Part shown: in pieces, positions 34,485-41,770 of the stretch
How positions within the stretch are numbered: position 1 is the first letter of the stretch
How the letters are laid out: each line of letters begins with the position of its first letter
Source: Ruminococcaceae bacterium UBA2854
GTDB lineage: Bacteria > Bacillota > Clostridia > Oscillospirales > Acutalibacteraceae
Assembly (NCBI GenBank): GCA_002350765.1
Contig: DEFK01000015.1
Coordinates: forward strand, 1 to 64,000
Direction: 5' to 3'
DNA: 64,000 bases
Notes under the pieces: model-generated
Told to the model about the DNA's origin: nothing
The model's database searches: none
Seen by the model: only the letters and a program-made list of their open reading frames with translations
Made by a program: the position numbers and the translations under genes

Positions 34485-34927
34485 TTCATTCTCCGAATAA
34501 GATATTTTTCTATAAACTTTTGCTGTAATTTTCGGTAGGAACCCTTTATAAAAAACAAAATTTCAAATCGTTTAAAAGGCTCTTTTTCCTACGATTCCGA
34601 CATAATATAAATCTTTTTTTATTATAGCATATTCCAACGTGTTTTTTCAATTGCTTTTTTATATGTTACAGGTGTTTTTTTATTAATTATCTCGTAAAAA
34701 AGCCGCCTTGCTCATTCGGCGTTTTAACCAACAAATCGTTATAATTGTTTCACTATTTTTGTCAGTAAATCCAAATTTTCTGTTTTTGCGAATTTATAGT
34801 ACAACAACTCGAAAAGTTATGATAATATAGTTAAGTAAAAACCTGCTATTTTTAAGCTTTTTAAGAACTACGGCTTTGACGGCGGGTAAACATATTGTAA
34901 AAAATCTATATTAATCGGAGGCCGCAA
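34485..34927. other. Gene-free divergent intergenic region, 443 bp
   Basis: Very AT-rich spacer between the divergent transporter and STAS genes. It holds an imperfect long inverted repeat on the minus side (GTAGGAA ... TTCCTAC, about 34534-34596) that would fold in the leader of the transporter mRNA, and a small GCCG/CGGC hairpin near 34694-34724 with T-runs. I could not assign promoters with confidence for either direction. Confidence 0.4.
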
Positions 34928-35170
34928 GTGTATAAGATTAAAGGAAAAATCGACACCACAAACGCGTCGGCGTTTGAAAAAGACCTTATGGAAAAACTAC
35001 CAACCGAAATTGACGCGTCAGAGCTTGAGTATATCACATCGTCAGGCTTGCGCGCGCTGATGAAGCTTCTCCAAACCGTTGGCAATGTTACAATATACAA
35101 TGTCAATCCCGACGTTTACGAAGTTTTCGAGATAACAGGCTTCGACACTTTGCTGGATATCAGAAAATAA
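34928..35170 (+). CDS. Stand-alone STAS anti-anti-sigma-type protein
   Basis: An 80-residue single STAS domain. The phosphorylation loop reads YITSSGLRAL (Ser38/39), so it should be a substrate of an RsbW-like kinase and of a PP2C phosphatase. Start is GTG with CGGAGG seven bases upstream. It is nearly collinear with the STAS protein at 43415 and the N-terminal domain of the protein at 40148 (shared KGKIDTTN-, LPTEIDA-, SGLRAL-, NV-PEVYEIFE-TGF). Divergent from the transporter/phosphatase pair. A terminator follows directly, so it is a one-gene transcript. Confidence 0.88.
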   Translation: MYKIKGKIDTTNASAFEKDLMEKLPTEIDASELEYITSSGLRALMKLLQTVGNVTIYNVNPDVYEVFEITGFDTLLDIRK

Positions 35171-35173
35171 TCA

Positions 35174-35208
35174 AAGCACAAGCGTACATTCTATGCTTGT
35201 GCTTTTTT
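35174..35208 (+). terminator. Terminator of the STAS gene
   Basis: AAGCACAAGC / GCTTGTGCTT, 10-bp perfect stem, followed by TTTTTT. Three bases after the stop. Confidence 0.92.
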
Positions 35209-35267
35209 CCATTACAGTCCAATACCCTGATTACGTTTAACTTTTAATATAAAATCGTTTTATTCTA

Positions 35268-35296
35268 TTGTATAAAACAAAATTTAGTGCTATTAT
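35268..35296 (+). promoter_or_regulatory. Promoter of the acetolactate decarboxylase pair
   Basis: TTGTAT (35268-35273), 17 bases, TATTAT (35291-35296). Confidence 0.6.
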
Positions 35297-35332
35297 AAAA
35301 ACAATCTAATAAACAATTAAGGAGGGATCCTA

Positions 35333-36061
35333 TTGAATTCAAACAAAATCTTGCAGGTTTCTACACTGCAGGCGTTAGCGCTCGGTTATACAAAGCCTGT
35401 TGTAACAGCAAAAGAGATGATAGAAAACGGCGATATCGGGCTCGGCACCTTTGAGAATGTAGACGGCGAAATGATTATCTTAGACGGCGTTTGCTACCAG
35501 GCTAAGCAGGACGGCAGTATAGTTAGCTCGCCTGACTCTACGGGAGTACCGTTCGCTGTAGCGGCGTCCGTAGAGAACGGCAAAAAATTCAAAATGGAAA
35601 AAATGGAGAATATCGAAGCTGTAAAAACGAGGCTGACCTTGAGTATAGACGAGGATTTTGCTTTAAACAGTATCCATGTCGCGCGTATAGACGGCTGGTT
35701 TGAATCGGTACACGCCCGCGCGGGAGCTCCTTATCAATCACAGCACGTTTCTTTAAAAGATATCCTGTCTAAAACACAGAAGGACTTTTGTTTTGAGGGA
35801 TTATACGGAACGCTGGTATGTGTGTATTTCCCCGATTATATGGACGGAATAAACGCTTCGGGATGGCATATGCACTTCCTCTCCAAGGACAAAAAGCTCG
35901 GCGGACACGTATTCGAGGCGTCGATGAGCTCGGGAGAATGTCAGATCAAGAGATTAGACAGTATTGAAATTAAGCTGCCATCGGATCCCGCGTTTGACGT
36001 ATACGCTCTTAAAGAAGCTTCTAAGGACGAAATAAAGGAAGTTGAACAGGGAAACAACTAA
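35333..36061 (+). CDS. budA: Alpha-acetolactate decarboxylase, cytoplasmic
   Basis: Converts acetolactate to acetoin. 242 residues, normal for BudA/AlsD. Zinc ligands are visible in GWHMHFLSKDKKLGGH (two His, then a third), and GTFENVDGEMIILDGVCYQ is the usual substrate-pocket segment with a conserved Glu. No signal peptide. It starts at TTG, supported by AAGGAGG seven bases upstream; no ATG is nearby. A second copy with a lipoprotein signal follows 40 bases downstream. Confidence 0.93.
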   Translation: MNSNKILQVSTLQALALGYTKPVVTAKEMIENGDIGLGTFENVDGEMIILDGVCYQAKQDGSIVSSPDSTGVPFAVAASVENGKKFKMEKMENIEAVKTRLTLSIDEDFALNSIHVARIDGWFESVHARAGAPYQSQHVSLKDILSKTQKDFCFEGLYGTLVCVYFPDYMDGINASGWHMHFLSKDKKLGGHVFEASMSSGECQIKRLDSIEIKLPSDPAFDVYALKEASKDEIKEVEQGNN

Positions 36062-36101
36062 GAAATAATATACTTTTAAAATCACAGAAAGGGTGTAGAA
36101 A

Positions 36102-36953
36102 ATGAAAAAATTATCGGCATTTATTTTAGCGGCGGCGCTTTTGCTTTCGTTTACGGCTTGCTCCTCACAGCAGGATACAAAAGCAGAAAGCGCGGATAAA
36201 ACCGCTAAAGCTGAAAAAGCAGAAACAACAAACAGAGAAACAATTTATCAGGTAGCGCTCTTACAGTCGCTTACTCAAGGCTACTACGACGGAATTATAA
36301 AGGTCAGCGAGCTTAAGGAGCACGGCGACATCGGTATCGGAACCTTCGAGGGCGTAAACGGCGAGATGATTGTGCTCGACGGCAAGGTATACCAGGCGCT
36401 CGGCGACGGCACGGTACAAAAAGCGGCTGATGATGAAACCGTTCCGTTCTCGAACGTAACCTTCTTCGACAGCGACGAAAAGGAAGAAATCAGCAAAATC
36501 AAAGATATCAACGCTCTTAAAGATATCCTCACAAAGACGGTAGAGAAAAACGGAAAGAATATGTTCTGTTTCGTAAAGCTCAGCGGCGAGTTCGAGAAGA
36601 TGAACGTAAGAAGCGAGCTTAAACAGAAAAAGCCCTACAAAACGCTCGACAAGGCTCTCGCTACCGACCAGCGCGAGTTCAACTACAAAAATATTAAGGG
36701 AACTGTCGTAGCTCTCTACTGCCCCGACTATATGGACGGGCTAAATACCCCGGGATGGCATTTCCACTTTATCTCCGACGATAAAGAAAAGGGAGGCCAT
36801 ATCCTCGAGCTCGCGTTTGACAAGGCTGAAGCGGAATACGACATTACTCCCGAATTTGATATGTGCTTATCCGATAACGGCGATTTCCAGAAAATGGAGC
36901 TTGCGAAGGATGTAAGCGGCGCTATCAAAAAGGTTGAAACTAACGAGGATTAA
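36102..36953 (+). CDS. Lipoprotein acetolactate decarboxylase
   Basis: A 283-residue paralogue of the preceding enzyme with an export signal and lipobox (LLLSFTACSS, Cys21) and a Lys/Ala-rich linker (about 24-48), so it should be tethered outside the membrane. Catalytic motifs are retained: GTFEGVNGEMIVLDGKVYQ and GWHFHFISDDKEKGGH. Secreted forms are known in some Bacillus-type bacteria, but an adjacent cytoplasmic/lipoprotein pair is uncommon. AGAAAGGG precedes the ATG. Acetolactate that leaks or is excreted would be turned into acetoin outside the cell. Confidence 0.92.
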   Translation: MKKLSAFILAAALLLSFTACSSQQDTKAESADKTAKAEKAETTNRETIYQVALLQSLTQGYYDGIIKVSELKEHGDIGIGTFEGVNGEMIVLDGKVYQALGDGTVQKAADDETVPFSNVTFFDSDEKEEISKIKDINALKDILTKTVEKNGKNMFCFVKLSGEFEKMNVRSELKQKKPYKTLDKALATDQREFNYKNIKGTVVALYCPDYMDGLNTPGWHFHFISDDKEKGGHILELAFDKAEAEYDITPEFDMCLSDNGDFQKMELAKDVSGAIKKVETNED

Positions 36954-36971
36954 TTATATCTCAAAACAGCG

Positions 36972-36997
36972 ACAGGACAGTCAAAAGACTGTCCTGT
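36972..36997 (+). terminator. Terminator after the decarboxylase pair
   Basis: ACAGGACAGTC / GACTGTCCTGT, 11-bp perfect stem with an AAAA loop; weak T-tract (TTACTATTATA). Confidence 0.75.
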
Positions 36998-37034
36998 TTA
37001 CTATTATATGAAATAATTCCAATTGACGCTGACG

Positions 37035-37634
37035 TTAGTTTTCAGACTTCATACTATCGCCGTTCAGCTTTCCTTTCTTATTCCCGCGGGGGTTAAAGCC
37101 GAGCTCCTCCTGCATTAAAATAATTATCGGTATTCCCAGGAAAATAGGGAAAAATGTGTTGTTAATCATAACCAATAAAGTGAACAGGAAGAAGTCTATA
37201 TCAGGATACAAAAGCGTAATCATCGGGGTGATAATCGCCGCCTGAGCAATCGCGCCTACAAATACTACAGTGCAGAAAAGCAAGAGATTCTTCGCTGTTC
37301 TCAGGCTGAACTCATCTTTAGCGGAGCGAACCCATATATAGAAGAATAACGGCCCGATAAAATTCGCGATAAATCCGCCGATACACGACCACCTTAAACT
37401 GTCGCTGACAGCGTCACAAATAAGGTTCCCTATCGCGGACGCAAAGCACCCGGGTATTCCGAAGAACACTCCGAAAATCGGTTGCAAAAGCATAACGGGA
37501 CGTATATCCGTAAATCCGGGTATTACTTCCATTACCTTAAACGGTATAGCCACGATAAGATAGACCGTTGTAAGAATCAGCGTCAGCAATATACCCTTTA
37601 AAATCGGATGAGTTGAATTATCCAGGAGTTTCAT
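37035..37634 (-). CDS. Membrane protein resembling an ECF transporter S component
   Basis: A 199-residue protein with about five membrane helices. The segment IPGFTDIRPVMLLQPIFGVF, then FGIPGCFASAIGNLICD, resembles the substrate-binding (S) subunits of ECF-type vitamin transporters and QueT-like proteins. No ATPase or T subunit is nearby, which is normal for shared-module ECF systems. AAGGAGG precedes the ATG; it overlaps the upstream DMT transporter gene by 17 bases, so the two are coupled. The substrate cannot be read. The charged C-terminus (GNKKGKLNGDSMKSEN) is cytoplasmic. Confidence 0.6.
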   Translation of the reverse strand: MKLLDNSTHPILKGILLTLILTTVYLIVAIPFKVMEVIPGFTDIRPVMLLQPIFGVFFGIPGCFASAIGNLICDAVSDSLRWSCIGGFIANFIGPLFFYIWVRSAKDEFSLRTAKNLLLFCTVVFVGAIAQAAIITPMITLLYPDIDFFLFTLLVMINNTFFPIFLGIPIIILMQEELGFNPRGNKKGKLNGDSMKSEN

Positions 37635-38550
37635 TCTGAACCTCCTTTTTACGTTTCAGCTTAGAGAAATCCGCAACCTGAACCAGATTGCCCAGCACTA
37701 TAAACGCTACGCCGATAAATGTAAAAACGTCGGGACTGGCGGGGTCAATCAGGCTCTCGGGCAAGGTCATCCCCCATATTAACGAGAAGATTATCTCGCA
37801 GGAATAAATAATCGTAGCCGAAGCGGGAGTCGCGCGCTTCTGCGCGAATATATTCAGCGACTTCGCGAGCGCGACCACAAAGTAGGAGTAGATAAACAAG
37901 CTCGCGATAACCTCTCTGTTCCACGGAATCGCGGCGAAGGTTTCGGGCTGTAAGAAAGACCAGATTATAAAACTGATAACCCCTACGGGTAAGGTATACG
38001 TAAAGGCTATAGAAATAGCGTCGTATTTTTTCGCGAAATGATTCAGGCGTACGATAAAGAACGCGCGTATAATACAGCCGATGAAAATAAGCAAAAAGCC
38101 CGCGACACTTATATTAAACAGATTGCGGGCAAGCGCGAACATAATACCCGCAAGCACCAGCCCCGCGGAAATCCACGTTTTAAGGTCAACGTTTTCTTTA
38201 CGCATAAGGAGAATAACGGGTAGAACCACAGCCGTCATCGAAAGCGTAAACGCGCCCGTGGAAACGTCAAAATCGTTCAGCCCGTAAATATACATAACAT
38301 TGTACGAGCAGTCCAATACACTTAGCAAAAGACAGCTTCGTATCAGCTTAAAGCCGTCCTTTTTAATAGACGATATAATCCGCTTAAAAAAGCATAAGAA
38401 CAGCAAAGCCGCTCCTATAAAGCTTGTAATACACGTAGTAGCGAAAGGCAGTACACTGTCGGGAATACAAGCGAATATAACTACTTCGGTAGACCAAAGC
38501 AACGTTACACACAGCAGACATAAATTAGCCTGTAGTTTATTCATTCCCAT
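37618..38550 (-). CDS. EamA/DMT-type transporter
   Basis: About 310 residues with ten membrane helices in two EamA-like halves (first from KLQANLCLLCVTLLWSTEVV, second from FLLIFIGCIIRAFFIVRLN). Drug/metabolite exporters of this family move amino acids, nucleosides or other small molecules; nothing here narrows the substrate. I start at the ATG 38550 (MGMNKLQ), seven bases after AAAGGAGG; the longer frame would begin upstream of that site. First gene of a two-gene transcript with the S-component-like protein. Confidence 0.85.
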   Translation of the reverse strand: MGMNKLQANLCLLCVTLLWSTEVVIFACIPDSVLPFATTCITSFIGAALLFLCFFKRIISSIKKDGFKLIRSCLLLSVLDCSYNVMYIYGLNDFDVSTGAFTLSMTAVVLPVILLMRKENVDLKTWISAGLVLAGIMFALARNLFNISVAGFLLIFIGCIIRAFFIVRLNHFAKKYDAISIAFTYTLPVGVISFIIWSFLQPETFAAIPWNREVIASLFIYSYFVVALAKSLNIFAQKRATPASATIIYSCEIIFSLIWGMTLPESLIDPASPDVFTFIGVAFIVLGNLVQVADFSKLKRKKEVQNETPG

Positions 38551-38679
38551 ATTAGCCCTCCTTTCGTATGTCATAAATTATTAATCGTAAAAAGCCCTTT
38601 TATCGTAACATAAACAGACTGGTTTTGCAATATTTTTTCGAATTGTTAATTATGTTCACGATATAATTCAGCATAGCTA

Positions 38680-38701
38680 AAGGGGCCTATTACAGCCCCT
38701 T
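38680..38701 (-). terminator. Hairpin after STAS gene
   Basis: AAGGGGC / GCCCCTT stem, 10 bases after the STAS stop; no strong U-tract, so termination may be partial. Confidence 0.55.
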
Positions 38702-38711
38702 AAATTTTCTA

Positions 38712-39050
38712 TTATTTATATAACTCGGGATTAAAATTTCTTCCGCCCTTGGTCTCAATCGTGAACGCTCTCCTGAAGCCCGTAACCATAAGAACGTCCT
38801 CCACGTTATCATCAACATTTATAAGCTTCATCGCGCCGCCGCTATTTTTAATCTTCTTGCTAACGCTTAAAAGTACCCTTAGCCCCGCCGAGGAAATATA
38901 GTTAAGCTTATCCATATCGAAGATTAAGTGTTCAACTCCGTCGAGCGCGTCTTTCATAAACGCCTCAAACTCAAGCGCCGCGACAGAATCCAATCTGCCC
39001 TCGAGTATAACGGTAAGTTCTGTATCGTTTTTTACTTTTGAAATTGTCAT
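38712..39050 (-). CDS. STAS-domain anti-anti-sigma-type protein, divergent member
   Basis: A 112-residue STAS protein (VILEGRLDSVAALEFEAF, phosphorylation loop YISSAGLRVLL, then VTGFRRAFTI). It is longer than the other STAS proteins in the window and clearly less similar, closer to the general SpoIIAA/RsbV type. GGGTGAT precedes the ATG. It is flanked by a hairpin on each side and so seems to be its own unit. A possible substrate of either RsbW-like domain in the region. Confidence 0.85.
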   Translation of the reverse strand: MTISKVKNDTELTVILEGRLDSVAALEFEAFMKDALDGVEHLIFDMDKLNYISSAGLRVLLSVSKKIKNSGGAMKLINVDDNVEDVLMVTGFRRAFTIETKGGRNFNPELYK

Positions 39051-39136
39051 AATAAATCACCCGCGACTTCTTTAAATCTATAATCAGATTTTATCATAAT
39101 GAATTCAGAATTTCAATACTAAATCTAAGTTCATAT

Positions 39137-39163
39137 AAAAACCGCCGCCCTTTCGGACGGCGG
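39137..39163 (-). terminator. Terminator of the membrane protein gene
   Basis: CCGCCGTCC-GAAA-GGGCGGCGG on the minus strand followed by TTTTTATATG; a GAAA tetraloop and one wobble. Confidence 0.9.
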
Positions 39164-39183
39164 AAAATATTATTCGGTTTGTC

Positions 39184-39843
39184 TTATTCAGCAAGCATTT
39201 TCTTAGCCCTGGCAAGGTAAAGAATAAACAGAACATAAGAAATGAACGAGAGTAAAAGGCTTACGCAGAAGCAAATAAGGCTGATAACTCTGAATACGGG
39301 GAATGAAGAAAGAATCGCGTATGTGATAGAACCGATAATAGCGAACGCGTAGATACCGATAATAACCTTGAGGATTGAAGAGCCCTTAGCTACCATCTCA
39401 TCATCATCGAGGTTTACAGCAAGGTTCATAACACCCTGGATAATAAAGATTGTTGATACAAGATCAGCGATTCTGTTTACGTTATCGCAGATGTTGTAAA
39501 TTGTTGTGTTACTTGTCTGGAAGCAAGAACCTATAATAACCGCGATTAATCCGATAACAATCATATAAAGCGCATACTTAAAACTCTCTTCATCCCTGCC
39601 CGCCTTTACAAGACCTGCAAGCTCCAAAATTGCGGCGATAATAAAAACTATGATTCCGCCGGATAATAATATACTTAATCCGAATAACGAGCCGATTCCT
39701 GTTACAGAGTTATCGGTTCCTACACTAACGCTGAATAATACCGCGAAAACTGTAGCGAAGCCCATAGCTACCACGCCGATAATCTGGAGGATTTCAGCCG
39801 CAAGCAGTTTCTTTACGCCTGAAAAAGCGTTTGGAAATTTCAT
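39184..39843 (-). CDS. Hypothetical membrane protein, six helices
   Basis: A 219-residue polytopic protein with about six membrane helices, a short amphipathic start (MKFPNAFSGVKKLLAAEILQ) and a basic end (YLARAKKMLAE). No conserved catalytic or transport motif is visible and I do not recognise the family. It has its own promoter and terminator. Its promoter is a near twin, back to back, of that of the STAS-kinase gene at 40148 (same -35 and -10 hexamers and spacing), so the two may be co-regulated. Confidence 0.7.
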   Translation of the reverse strand: MKFPNAFSGVKKLLAAEILQIIGVVAMGFATVFAVLFSVSVGTDNSVTGIGSLFGLSILLSGGIIVFIIAAILELAGLVKAGRDEESFKYALYMIVIGLIAVIIGSCFQTSNTTIYNICDNVNRIADLVSTIFIIQGVMNLAVNLDDDEMVAKGSSILKVIIGIYAFAIIGSITYAILSSFPVFRVISLICFCVSLLLSFISYVLFILYLARAKKMLAE

Positions 39844-39910
39844 TTTTCATAACTCCTTTTAGATTATTTTTTAATGAAACCGAGCCTGACTATCGGCTTC
39901 ATATACCTTG

Positions 39911-39939
39911 ATTATACAGTATTATTATACGATTTTCAA
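39911..39939 (-). promoter_or_regulatory. Promoter of the six-helix membrane protein
   Basis: On the minus strand TTGAAA (39934-39939), 17 bases, TATAAT (39911-39916). Confidence 0.75.
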
Positions 39940-40050
39940 TATAATTATTCTAAAACCGAATTACAGTATTGTAAGATATAATAGATTCCAAGCTGCTGAG
40001 AAATAGCAAATTACATTTTTGAAATAAGAGATTAAAAAGCTAAGATTTTA

Positions 40051-40079
40051 TTGAAAATACAATATCCATATGATATAAT
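40051..40079 (+). promoter_or_regulatory. Promoter of the STAS-kinase fusion
   Basis: TTGAAA (40051-40056), 17 bases, TATAAT (40074-40079), identical hexamers to the divergent promoter at 39911. Confidence 0.75.
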
Positions 40080-40147
40080 TATCGGGAATTTACGCGTTAA
40101 ATACGCGGATAATCCGAAAACACTTACATTTCCAAGGAGGATATATA

Positions 40148-41275
40148 ATGTATAAATTATCAGGAAAAATCGACACTACCAACGCGCCTGAGCTGGAAGC
40201 CTCTCTAACTAAAGAGCTTCCGTCCGAAATTGACGCTTCCGAACTCGAATACATCTCATCCGCGGGACTGCGCGCGCTTTTAAAACTGCGTAAATCTGTC
40301 GGCGGAGTTACCATTCATAATGTTGCTCCCGAAGTTTACGAAATCTTTGAGGTAACGGGATTTACCGAAATTCTTAACGTAAAAAAAGCCCTTCGTGAAA
40401 TTTCAATCGAGGGCTGTGAGATAATAGGCGAAGGCGGTTACGGCTCCGTTTACCGTCTTGATGACGAGAGTATAGTAAAGGTTTACCGTTCCGCATCGCT
40501 CGAGTTTATTGACAAAGAACGCGAGTTATCCAAAAAAGCCTTTCTCCTCGGTATCCCTACCGCTATCCCCTTCGATACGGTTAAGGTCGGCGACCACTAC
40601 GGCGTAATCTACGAAATGCTCGAGGCTAAAACCGTAGCTCAGCTTATATCCGAAGATCCCTCGTCGCTTAAACAGCTCGGACAGCTCAGCGCCGTAGCGC
40701 TTAAAAAGCTGCACGATATCGAGGCGGATAACGGCGACTTCCCGAACAAAAAGAAAACTCTTACCAAATGGGTAATGAGTATCAGCCAATATATCGAGCC
40801 CGAGGAAACGAACTCGATACTCAATTATATATTCAGCATTCCAAACCGCTATACATTCCTCCACGGCGACTATAACTCCAAGAACGTTATGGTTAAGGAC
40901 GGCGAGGTTCTTCTTATTGATATCGGCGACGCGGCTGTCGGCCATCCCGCTTTCGATATTGCGGGGCTAATGCTTCCGTACCTTCTCCTCCCGAACGCTA
41001 CCGATCCAAAACGCGTCCGTTCTCTGCTTGGATTCGATCCCGCGCTCGCTCAGGATATGTGGGGTGTAATGTGCGGCACATACTTTATGACAGGCGACGC
41101 CGACGAGATACACAGAATTGCGGATATGCTTATGCCGCTCGCATTCCTGTTAATGACTTACCACTCTTTCCACTATGCAACACACGACGAGGACGCTATT
41201 AAAGAACGCGTTGAACGCCTTATAAGAGGCAGACTCCTCCCCGCTATTAAGCACGCTAAGAAGATAGATTTTTAA
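40148..41275 (+). CDS. STAS domain fused to a phosphotransferase/kinase-like domain
   Basis: A 375-residue fusion. Residues 1-80 are a STAS domain with YISSAGLRALL, almost a copy of the free STAS proteins at 34928 and 43415. Residues 92-375 are a kinase of the aminoglycoside-phosphotransferase/choline-kinase fold: glycine loop IGEGGYGSVYRL, lysine in IVKVYR, catalytic loop FLHGDYNSKNVMV, metal site LLIDIGDA. Such kinases occur as an uncharacterised family in Clostridia and Fibrobacter. The fusion suggests that phosphorylation of the STAS part, or its binding to a partner, controls the kinase. CCAAGGAGG precedes the ATG; single-gene transcript with terminator. Confidence 0.88.
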   Translation: MYKLSGKIDTTNAPELEASLTKELPSEIDASELEYISSAGLRALLKLRKSVGGVTIHNVAPEVYEIFEVTGFTEILNVKKALREISIEGCEIIGEGGYGSVYRLDDESIVKVYRSASLEFIDKERELSKKAFLLGIPTAIPFDTVKVGDHYGVIYEMLEAKTVAQLISEDPSSLKQLGQLSAVALKKLHDIEADNGDFPNKKKTLTKWVMSISQYIEPEETNSILNYIFSIPNRYTFLHGDYNSKNVMVKDGEVLLIDIGDAAVGHPAFDIAGLMLPYLLLPNATDPKRVRSLLGFDPALAQDMWGVMCGTYFMTGDADEIHRIADMLMPLAFLLMTYHSFHYATHDEDAIKERVERLIRGRLLPAIKHAKKIDF

Positions 41276-41298
41276 AACAACATTATAAAACAATACAC

Positions 41299-41345
41299 CA
41301 CCCTTGTTTTACCGCCTCTACGGCATAGAACAAGGGTGATTTTTA
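41299..41345 (+). terminator. Terminator of the STAS-kinase gene
   Basis: CACCCTTGTT / AACAAGGGTG with a 20-base loop that has a small inner CCG/CGG stem, followed by ATTTTTAA. Confidence 0.85.
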
Positions 41346-41356
41346 ATTAAGCGGTT

Positions 41357-41770
41357 TTAAAAATTCTTTCTCACCGTCAGGATGTTTTTATTATCCTCGT
41401 ATTTATAAGATATATCATCCATAAGTTTTTTGGAAAGGAATATACCAAGTCCGCCGATTTGACGTTCCTCTATGCTTAACGTAACGTCGGGGTCGGGTTT
41501 AGCAAGCGGGTCGTACGGAACACCGCTGTCAATAAAGGTAATCTCGACATACTCGGAATTAGCTCCCGCGAGTATCTTAGCCGTCCCCTCCCCATCGGGA
41601 TAGGCGTAGTGCGCTATATTGACGAACAGCTCCTCTAAAGCGAGGTCAATCTTCATCTGCACCTTAATAGGACAACCGTTTTTCTCTAATATCGAATCGA
41701 CAAATTCGGTTACTTTCGACAGCTTATCGACATCAGCCGCAATCTCAAGTTCATACATCTCAAGCTTCAT
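41357..41770 (-). CDS. RsbW-like anti-sigma-type serine kinase
   Basis: A 137-residue HATPase protein: N-box LALEELFVNIAHYAY, G1 FIDSGVPYDP, G2 QIGGLGIFLSKKLMDDISY. Closely similar to the C-terminal domain of the phosphatase fusion at 30665. In known systems such a kinase binds a sigma factor and phosphorylates a STAS antagonist. I start at the ATG 41770 (MKLEMYELEIA) with CGGAG ten bases upstream, inside the end of the phosphatase gene (11-base overlap). It is the last gene of the operon that begins with the permease-kinase. No sigma factor is in the operon or window. Confidence 0.9.
   Translation of the reverse strand: MKLEMYELEIAADVDKLSKVTEFVDSILEKNGCPIKVQMKIDLALEELFVNIAHYAYPDGEGTAKILAGANSEYVEITFIDSGVPYDPLAKPDPDVTLSIEERQIGGLGIFLSKKLMDDISYKYEDNKNILTVRKNF

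Noticed and set aside
34534..34596. Long imperfect inverted repeat upstream of the symporter as a riboswitch
   Set aside because: Pairing is AT-rich and interrupted and matches no aptamer consensus I know; recorded only as a possible leader structure.
35326..35340. Adjacent GGATCC and GAATTC sequences suggesting a cloning junction
   Set aside because: They fall in a normal ribosome site and TTG start; reading frame and composition continue without a break, so coincidence is more likely.
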